Assembly: GCF_001656035.1 (NCBI RefSeq) | Contig: NZ_CP010029.1 | Coordinates: 1,206,885-1,270,884 of the forward strand | Reading direction: 5' to 3' | Length of the DNA stretch: 64,000 bases | Source of the DNA: Yersinia entomophaga | GTDB taxonomy: Bacteria; Pseudomonadota; Gammaproteobacteria; Enterobacterales; Enterobacteriaceae | Part shown: positions 57,915 to 64,000 of the stretch, piece after piece | Position numbering within the stretch: position 1 is the stretch's first letter | Layout of the letters: the number at the start of each line of letters is the position of its first letter | Notes under the pieces: model-generated | The model's input: the letters and a program-made list of their open reading frames with translations, nothing else | Told to the model about the DNA's origin: nothing | Database searches by the model: none | Made by a program: the position numbers and the translations under genes

Positions 57915-58898
57915 TTATAACCATTTACTGCGTTTTAACCACCAGGCAACAGCAAGCACCAAAGCAACTAACATCATGCAGAAAGCAGCAAAACCGAATC
58001 GAGCTTCATTACCGGGAATACCGCCGAGGTTGACGCCAAACAGCCCGGTTAAAAAGGTTGTCGGCAGAAAAACCATGGCCAACAGCGACATGGTATACGT
58101 TCGGCGGTTCATCGCATCTGCCATTAACGAACTGATTTCATCTGCCAGCACTGCGGTACGAGCAATACTAGAATCTAAATCTTCCAATCCTCGTCCTAAC
58201 CTTTCGGAAATCTCCTGCATTCTGCGCCGATCGTCATCATTCATCCACGGTAGCCGCTCGCTGGCCAGACGCGAGAACACATCACGCTGTGGAGCCATAT
58301 AGCGCCGTAAAACAATCAGTTGCTTGCGTAATAGCGCCATTTGCCCGCGCGCGGGAACCTGCTGCTCTAACAAATCATCTTCCAGATCGATGATTTTATC
58401 GTGTAAATCTTCGATAAATTCATTGGTGTGATCGGTCAACCCATCGGCTATCTCTACCAACCATCTACCGCTATCCGTTGGGCCAGTGCCACTTTGTAGA
58501 TCGTTAAGAACATCATCTATAGAGTAAATCCGTCGATGTCGGGTAGAAACAATAAGTTTATCCGTCATATAAACGCGGATAGTCACCAGCTGATCCGGGC
58601 GGGCATCGGCGTTAAAATTGATGCCACGCAAAGTGATCATCGTTCCGTCGCCCAGCCGCGTCACTTTTGGCCGCATACTGTCGCCGGACAAACCATCTCG
58701 CACCACTTCCGGTAGCAAGGGCGTATTGCGTAGCCAATCGATACTGTCCTGACGGGTATAGTCCAAATGCAGCCAACACGGATGTTGAGCCGTTGCTACG
58801 GCGTCTGGGGCTATGGGCGTTACGCCACCTTTACCATCGAGTTGATACGCGTAAACCGCGTCCGAAACCTGAAGTGCTTTTCCTTCGACCTCATCCAC
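57915..58898 (-). CDS. zntB: Zinc transporter ZntB
   Basis: A CorA-family pentameric channel-like transporter for zinc, with a large cytoplasmic N-terminal funnel and two C-terminal membrane helices. The signature loop reads [12 protein letters not shown]. The GTG at 58898 is chosen as the start: it gives 327 residues, equal to E. coli ZntB, aligns at the first residues ([15 protein letters not shown]) and has GAGGAG at 9 nt; the open frame reaches a GTG at 58919. Confidence 0.95.
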   Translation of the reverse strand: MDEVEGKALQVSDAVYAYQLDGKGGVTPIAPDAVATAQHPCWLHLDYTRQDSIDWLRNTPLLPEVVRDGLSGDSMRPKVTRLGDGTMITLRGINFNADARPDQLVTIRVYMTDKLIVSTRHRRIYSIDDVLNDLQSGTGPTDSGRWLVEIADGLTDHTNEFIEDLHDKIIDLEDDLLEQQVPARGQMALLRKQLIVLRRYMAPQRDVFSRLASERLPWMNDDDRRRMQEISERLGRGLEDLDSSIARTAVLADEISSLMADAMNRRTYTMSLLAMVFLPTTFLTGLFGVNLGGIPGNEARFGFAAFCMMLVALVLAVAWWLKRSKWL

Positions 58899-59046
58899 AA
58901 CCCTATTCTCCTCAATCACCGACCTTCAGCATAGGAATGATTCAGTCTAGCCTTAACTTCTTGAAGTTTAAAGCCGACAAGGCACGGATAAGCCAGAATT
59001 GGCTAAGCATTAGAGGGGAATGAATCGGTTTGGCGGAGTTGTTAGG

Positions 59047-59081
59047 ATAAAAAATCCCCGTAACCAGATTACAGGGATTTT
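59047..59081 (-). terminator. Terminator of mppA
   Basis: On the minus strand the stem AAAATCCC/GGGATTTT, extended inside by GTAA/TTAC, ends in TTTTTTATCC, 47 bp past the stop. Confidence 0.8.
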
Positions 59082-59127
59082 ATGATACTGAATAAACTAA
59101 CGATGGATATTCACTGCAAAACGCAGA

Positions 59128-60744
59128 TCAATGTTTAATGATGTACATCGTTTGACTGTAGGCTACATCTTCCGGATTGGTAATCGGATAACCTTTTACC
59201 CAAGGCTTAATTAAGCGGCCATTGGTATATTGATAAATAGGTGCAATCGGCGCCTGCTCGGCGAGAATCTGCTCGGCTTTGTTATAATCAGCATTCAGCG
59301 CTTTGGCATTAGTTTGTTTGCTGGTATCCGCCATCAGTTTATCGTAATCCGCATTATTGAATTTGGCTATATTCCCGCTGTGACTGGATGTTAATAACGA
59401 CAGGAAGGTTGACGGCTCATTATAATCCCCAACCCAGGATGCACGCACCACGTCAAAATTGCCGGTATTGCGGCTATCTATATAAGTTTTCCATTCCTGG
59501 TTAACCAGCTTGACATCCACGCCCAGTTTTTTCTTCCACATTGAGGCGACCGCAATCGCCAGTTTTTGGTGGTTTTCCGAAGTGTTATACAACAGCGAAA
59601 GTTTTAACGGATTATTCGGGCCATAGCCCGCCGCATTCATCAACGCTTTCGCCTGCGCATCTAATTCAGCCTGACTGTGCTGCTGTAAGAAATTATCCGT
59701 CGGCTTATATCCAGCCGTCACGTCTGGGGTAAAGTGATAAGCTGGCTTCTCTCCGGTACCTAATACTTTTTCCGCAATAATTTTACGATCGATCGCGTAA
59801 GACAGCGCTTTACGCACACGAACATCGTTGGTTGGCGCCCGCTGAGTATTAAACGCGTAATAATACGTCCCGAGCTGATCCGGAGTATAAACCTGCCCAG
59901 GAATATCTTTTAACAGCTTCTGGTACATGTTTTTCGGGAAGGACTCAGTGATATCGATATCACCGGCCTGATAACGTTTAGTCGCGTTGGATTCCTGATT
60001 AATCGGAATAAACGTCACTTTGGTCAGCACCGTATGGGCGTGATCCCAATAATTTTCATTGGGTACCAGCACCAGTTTTTCATTTACCACGCGGTCTTGT
60101 AATTTAAAAGCACCGTTACCGACCAAATTACCCACTTTAGTCCAGTTATTGCCATATTTCTCAACCGTTGCTTTATGAACTGGGAACATACTGAAATTTG
60201 CCATCAGGCTTACAAAATAAGGCACTGGCTTACTCAGTTGAACTTTAAGCGTGTAATTATCCACTGCGCTAACGCCCAATTGATCCGCCGGTAATTTACC
60301 GGCAATAATCTGTTCCGCGTTATTTAAACCAGCTAATTGCGCAAACCAGGCAAAAGGCGACAGATTTTTGGGATCGACCAAACGCTGCCAGCTATACACA
60401 AAATCATTAGCAGTCACCGGATCGCCATTGGACCAGCGCGCGTCTTTACGCAGCGTAAATAGCCAGATTTGATTATCTGAAGTTTGCCATTTCTCCGCTA
60501 CGCCCGGAATAACTTTGCCGTTGGCATCCTGATTCACCAGCCCTTCAAACAAATCTCGCGCGACCTGCGCTTCCGGCAAACCAACCGCTTTTATCGGATC
60601 CAAAGAAGCAGGCTCATCCTTAATATGGCGAACAATCTCTTGTTTATCAGCTAATTGTGTACCCGGCGGCACCTCAGCGGCATAGGCCGAGCCGAGGGAT
60701 GCCCCGACCACAGCGGCACATAATGCATAACGAAAATATTGCAT
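59128..60744 (-). CDS. mppA: Murein peptide-binding protein MppA
   Basis: Periplasmic binding protein of the OppA family that captures murein tripeptide (L-Ala-D-Glu-mDAP) and passes it to the Opp permease. 538 residues (E. coli MppA 537) with a Sec signal peptide (QYFRYALCAAVVGASLGSAYA/A) and the SBP_bac_5 domain (EPASLDPIKAVGLPEAQVAR, FTLRKDARWSNGDPVTANDF). The ATG at 60744, with AAGG at 10 nt, begins the signal peptide; the open frame extends to 60813. Distinguished from oppA by its murein-salvage neighbours mpaA and ycjG. Confidence 0.92.
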   Translation of the reverse strand: MQYFRYALCAAVVGASLGSAYAAEVPPGTQLADKQEIVRHIKDEPASLDPIKAVGLPEAQVARDLFEGLVNQDANGKVIPGVAEKWQTSDNQIWLFTLRKDARWSNGDPVTANDFVYSWQRLVDPKNLSPFAWFAQLAGLNNAEQIIAGKLPADQLGVSAVDNYTLKVQLSKPVPYFVSLMANFSMFPVHKATVEKYGNNWTKVGNLVGNGAFKLQDRVVNEKLVLVPNENYWDHAHTVLTKVTFIPINQESNATKRYQAGDIDITESFPKNMYQKLLKDIPGQVYTPDQLGTYYYAFNTQRAPTNDVRVRKALSYAIDRKIIAEKVLGTGEKPAYHFTPDVTAGYKPTDNFLQQHSQAELDAQAKALMNAAGYGPNNPLKLSLLYNTSENHQKLAIAVASMWKKKLGVDVKLVNQEWKTYIDSRNTGNFDVVRASWVGDYNEPSTFLSLLTSSHSGNIAKFNNADYDKLMADTSKQTNAKALNADYNKAEQILAEQAPIAPIYQYTNGRLIKPWVKGYPITNPEDVAYSQTMYIIKH

Positions 60745-61025
60745 AATTGATGACCTTATCGTTGTTAATCCATGCCATAAATGAGCCACATTCCACTGGC
60801 TCTGACTTGTCATTCTCCCGTCAGCGAAAATTCTTGATGCTGCCAGGCCGGGTACTCAACTAATAAATCTAACCTATCATTATTTTCAAATCTATTACTT
60901 ATTAGATATCAATAGCTAATAGTGCGGTTTATGCCAAATAATCACCGAATACGGCGGCGTTTGTATCGGAAGAAGTTAAGTGATAATTTCATGACTGCCG
61001 AACCAAGACATCTAAAGAGAACCCC

Positions 61026-61730
61026 ATGACACAGCTTCGTCCCCGCCCACTTCGCGGCCATTTACCACCACTAGGAAAGCTCTACGGCAGTTCGTTTTTA
61101 GGTGCCCCGCTGCTTTACTTCCCCGCTCAAACGCCGGCGGCAGATACCGGGCTGATTATCGCCGGTACCCACGGTGACGAAACGGCCGCGGTCATTACGC
61201 TATCCTGCGCGTTACGCAGCATTTCTACCGAACAACTGCGCCACCATGTGATTCTGGCGGTCAATCCAGACGGCTGTCAGCTCGGTTTACGCGCCAACGC
61301 CAACGGGGTCGATCTCAACCGGAATTTTCCAGCTAAAAACTGGCAATCCGGCGAGACGGTTTACCGCTGGAACAGTGCGGCCACCGAACGGGACGTTTTA
61401 TTATCAACAGGAAGCGAGGCGGGTTCAGAATTGGAAACCAAAGCGCTATGTCAGATTATTGGAGAACTGGCTCCAGCGTGGGTCGTTTCCTTCCACGAGC
61501 CTTTGGCCTGCATTGAAGATCCTGATAGTTCACCGCTAGGTCATTGGTTGTCAGAACAATTTGATCTGCCACTCTTAACCAACGTGGGTTATGCCACGCC
61601 AGGGTCATTCGGCAGTTGGTGTGCAGATATTTCCCTGCCTTGTATCACCGCTGAGTTTCCCCCGATTTCAGCCGACGCCGCCAGCGAGAGCTATCTGGCA
61701 GCGATGATTGCCCTTCTCACCAGACCCTAG
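61026..61730 (+). CDS. mpaA: Murein tripeptide amidase A
   Basis: A cytoplasmic M14-family zinc carboxypeptidase (234 residues) that cuts the gamma-D-Glu-mDAP bond of murein tripeptide during recycling. Zinc ligands are in GTHGDE and SFHEPL; GVDLNRNFPAKNW and a late Glu in ITAEFPP complete the site. The stop is 8 bp from the convergent ycjG stop. Confidence 0.95.
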   Translation: MTQLRPRPLRGHLPPLGKLYGSSFLGAPLLYFPAQTPAADTGLIIAGTHGDETAAVITLSCALRSISTEQLRHHVILAVNPDGCQLGLRANANGVDLNRNFPAKNWQSGETVYRWNSAATERDVLLSTGSEAGSELETKALCQIIGELAPAWVVSFHEPLACIEDPDSSPLGHWLSEQFDLPLLTNVGYATPGSFGSWCADISLPCITAEFPPISADAASESYLAAMIALLTRP

Positions 61731-61738
61731 CCTTGGGA

Positions 61739-62713
61739 TTAACTGGCCAACTGATTAATCGCGCCACAGGAGAAATTCAATCCTTCCGCGACGTCGCTGG
61801 CCAACCAGGTTGGGCCATCTAAATCGATAAACCGAGCTACGGGTGCCAAAGGTAACGCGGCGCGAATAGCCCGCGAGGTGCATAGCATACAGCCCAGCAT
61901 CATTTCAAAACCCAGGGCTTTTGCCTGCTCGGCCAGCAGTAAAGCCTCGGTTAAACCACCGCTTTTATCCAGTTTGATATTGACCATTTCATAGCGTCCA
62001 ACCAATCCCTGCAAATCTTCACGCGTATGACAACTTTCATCGGCGCAAATAGGCAGCGGATGAATAAAATGCTGCAAAGTCTCGTCTTTATCCGCAGGTA
62101 ATGGCTGTTCCAGCATGGCAACACCGAGGTCTGCCAATAATTGACAACGCGCGGCCAAGCCTTCTGGTTGCCAGGATTCATTGGCATCAACAATTAATAT
62201 AGCCTCCGGCACTGCGGCACGAATGGCCACTAACCGCTCCGCAATCAGATGATCGTCCAGTTTGATTTTTAACAGCTTTGCGCCCTGCTGTGACAGCAAA
62301 CGCGCGTTGTAAGCCATGGACTCCGGCGTACCGATACTGACGGTTTGCGCCATTGAGATAGCATCGAGAGCCTGGGTATGACTCAATTGCCACAAGTTTT
62401 TTCGAGTCAGCCCGCATTCCAGTTGCCATAAAGCCGAATCAACGGCGTTACGCGCCGCACCCGCCGGCAATAATTGCTGTAACGCATCGCGGGAAATGCC
62501 GTATTCGATCGCATCGGCAACCAATGCCAACTGCGCCATCACGGAAGATTCACTTTCCCCATAACGTGGGTAGGGAGTACATTCACCTACGCCTCGAATG
62601 CCATTTTGCTCTATTTCGACCACCACAACCTTGGCTTCAGTACGGCTTCCACGCGAAATAACGAACGCGGTGTGTAACGGCCAGGATTCTGGGTAAAAAC
62701 GCATCGTTCTCAT
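61739..62713 (-). CDS. ycjG: L-Ala-D/L-Glu epimerase
   Basis: Enolase-superfamily enzyme of 324 residues (E. coli 321) that epimerises L-Ala-D-Glu released from murein peptides to L-Ala-L-Glu. The catalytic Lys-x-Lys is in LLKIKLDDHL; metal ligands lie in IVDANESW, LEQPLP and CADESCH, and the second Lys in NIKLDKSGG. The ATG at 62713 has GGGAG close upstream and matches the E. coli start; the ATG at 62725 is not preferred. Works after MpaA. Confidence 0.95.
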   Translation of the reverse strand: MRTMRFYPESWPLHTAFVISRGSRTEAKVVVVEIEQNGIRGVGECTPYPRYGESESSVMAQLALVADAIEYGISRDALQQLLPAGAARNAVDSALWQLECGLTRKNLWQLSHTQALDAISMAQTVSIGTPESMAYNARLLSQQGAKLLKIKLDDHLIAERLVAIRAAVPEAILIVDANESWQPEGLAARCQLLADLGVAMLEQPLPADKDETLQHFIHPLPICADESCHTREDLQGLVGRYEMVNIKLDKSGGLTEALLLAEQAKALGFEMMLGCMLCTSRAIRAALPLAPVARFIDLDGPTWLASDVAEGLNFSCGAINQLAS

Positions 62714-62862
62714 AATGGCTCCCAAGCTATGTGATCGCTGAACCTAAGGAATAGCAGGCTAACTCATCAATATATACAATTGTTTAGAGAATTTCTTATA
62801 TGCAATTGCCTATTGTTACCTTAAACTGAAATCCGTGTTACATATCTGTAAAGGAATCTTAA

Positions 62863-63366
62863 ATGACACAGACCGTACATTTTCAAGGCAATCCTGTTGC
62901 CGTAGCGGGTAAACTTCCGCAAGCCGGCGAGAAAGCCAAAGACTTCACTTTGGTCGCTAAAGATCTTTCTGCCGTTTCTCTGAGAGATTTTGCCGGTAAA
63001 CGCAAAGTTCTGAACATCTTCCCCAGCATTGATACCGGTGTTTGCGCCGCTTCCGTGCGTAAATTCAATCAGTTGGCTGGCGAGCTTGAGAATACCGTTG
63101 TTCTTTGTATCTCCGCTGACCTTCCATTTGCCCAATCACGCTTCTGCGGTGCTGAAGGCCTGAGTAACGTAGTGACTCTGTCCACCCTGCGTGGCGCTGA
63201 ATTCAAACAAGCCTATGGCGTTGAAATTGCCGAAGGTCCATTAGCCGAACTGACCGCCCGTGCCGTTGTGGTGCTGGATGGCAATGACAACGTAATTTAC
63301 AGCGAATTGGTGAATGAAATCACTAGTGAGCCTGATTACGATGCCGCATTAGCCGCGCTGAAATAA
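62863..63366 (+). CDS. tpx: Thiol peroxidase
   Basis: A 167-residue atypical 2-Cys peroxiredoxin (E. coli Tpx 168) that reduces lipid and other hydroperoxides with thioredoxin. The peroxidatic Cys61 lies in [12 protein letters not shown] and the resolving Cys95 in [15 protein letters not shown] precedes the ATG. Convergent with tyrR as in E. coli. Confidence 0.97.
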   Translation: MTQTVHFQGNPVAVAGKLPQAGEKAKDFTLVAKDLSAVSLRDFAGKRKVLNIFPSIDTGVCAASVRKFNQLAGELENTVVLCISADLPFAQSRFCGAEGLSNVVTLSTLRGAEFKQAYGVEIAEGPLAELTARAVVVLDGNDNVIYSELVNEITSEPDYDAALAALK

Positions 63367-63387
63367 TAGCTCAACGCAGATAGCAAA

Positions 63388-63417
63388 ACGGCTGACATCG
63401 CGTCAGCCGTTTTTTTA
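63388..63417 (+). terminator. Terminator of tpx
   Basis: A perfect 9-bp stem ACGGCTGAC/GTCAGCCGT with a 5-nt loop followed by seven T, 22 bp after the stop. Confidence 0.9.
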
Positions 63418-63479
63418 ACGATAAACGTTATTTAACGATAAATAGCAGCCATTGCTGAAATACCCTCTATTCTTGGTTC

Positions 63480-64000
63480 TTATTCTTGGCTCTCTTCGTT
63501 TTCATCCACGGCCGGGCGACGGCTGCCGCTCAATCCATATTCCCGCAGCTTATTGGCTATCGCCGTATGGGAAACGCCTAAGCGTTTCGCCAATTTACGC
63601 GTACTCGGATAATTACGATAAAGGCGGGTTAATACCGAACGTTCGAAACGCTTACTAATATCGTCCAGCGAACCGTCCAGCACCTCATCCCCCAACGACA
63701 TCTCCACTTCAAATTCCGGCAGAATAATGTCCTGTGGGCGCAGTTCTACGCCATCTAGCTGAGTTAAAGCCCGATAAATGGCATTCTTAAGCTGACGAAC
63801 GTTACCCGGCCAGCCGTAGCGCGTGAGGAATCCGTTAAGTTCCGGTGACAACTTCGGCCGTGGTACGCCTTGCTCATCAGAGAAACGGGCGACAAAGAGT
63901 TCCACCAGCGGCATAATATCCGTTGGGCGCTCGCGTAATGGAGGCAGTGTGATGGTCAGCACGTTTAGGCGATAATAGAGATCTTCGCGGAATTCACCGC
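63480..64000 (-). CDS. tyrR: Transcriptional regulator TyrR, 3' part
   Basis: The C-terminal 173 residues of TyrR; the frame is open to the window edge, so the gene is cut. Visible are the end of the AAA+ sigma-54-interaction-like domain (GEFREDLYYRLN, TLPPLRERPTDIMPL, RYGWPGNVRQLKNAIYRA) and the C-terminal helix-turn-helix (STRKLAKRLGVSHTAIANKL). TyrR responds to aromatic amino acids and controls their synthesis and uptake with sigma-70. The 14-residue tail after the helix-turn-helix is longer and more acidic than in E. coli. Confidence 0.97.
   Translation of the reverse strand, partial: GEFREDLYYRLNVLTITLPPLRERPTDIMPLVELFVARFSDEQGVPRPKLSPELNGFLTRYGWPGNVRQLKNAIYRALTQLDGVELRPQDIILPEFEVEMSLGDEVLDGSLDDISKRFERSVLTRLYRNYPSTRKLAKRLGVSHTAIANKLREYGLSGSRRPAVDENEESQE

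Noticed and set aside
57859..58302. 147-residue plus-strand ORF
   Set aside because: Shadow of zntB on the opposite strand; composition follows the zntB codons.

Overview
This is a chromosomal segment of an enterobacterium. Nearly all core genes have Escherichia coli counterparts (fnr, ogt, uspE, pntAB, ydgH, rstAB, asr-ydgU-ydgD, hrpA, azoR, ydbH/ynbE/ydbL, ldhA, hslJ, nifJ/ydbK, ttcA, zntB, mppA, mpaA, ycjG, tpx, tyrR). Gene order and moderate GC suggest the Yersiniaceae (Yersinia/Serratia side); genus cannot be fixed from the sequence alone.

Layout. 1-5.2 kb is accessory: the end of a methyltransferase/peptidase-like pair, phoA with a Pho box, sbmC with a LexA box and a deleted N-formylglutamate amidohydrolase gene. 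5.3-7.8 kb is ogt-fnr-uspE. 8-15 kb is an L-ascorbate (ula) locus: ulaR-ulaG divergent from ula(AB)-C-F-D-E, with the PTS EIIC and EIIB fused. 15-26 kb holds pntAB, ydgH, an ArcD/YdgI-type antiporter, a decayed stretch with remnants and a homopolymer-split gene, rstAB and an M32 carboxypeptidase. 26-36 kb is an accessory block: a StcE/TagA-type mucinase homologue, a tail-anchored coiled-coil protein, and a Fur-box-associated set of TonB-like protein, FecR-type anti-sigma, ECF sigma and HasR-like receptor. 36-64 kb is core with insertions: asr-ydgU-ydgD, a second homopolymer-split gene, hrpA, azoR, a SorC-regulator fragment, ydbL/ynbE separated from ydbH by a GyrI-like gene, ldhA, hslJ, ydbJ-like, an MgtC-family gene, emrE, nifJ, a small M41-like metallopeptidase gene, ttcA, the FnrS small RNA, zntB, mppA, mpaA, ycjG, tpx and the 3' part of tyrR.

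How the genes connect. Anaerobic physiology runs through the window: FNR with its own upstream FNR box, FnrS with an FNR box near -42, LdhA and NifJ. RstAB and its known target asr are both here, and asr carries a recognisable RstA box. mppA, mpaA and ycjG form the murein-peptide salvage group (binding, cleavage, epimerisation). The receptor/sigma/anti-sigma/TonB set looks like a self-contained surface-signalling uptake module, but it has no hemophore or hemophore exporter, and the receptor lacks histidines where HasR has its two haem ligands.

No IS element, CRISPR array, tRNA or rRNA gene was recognised.
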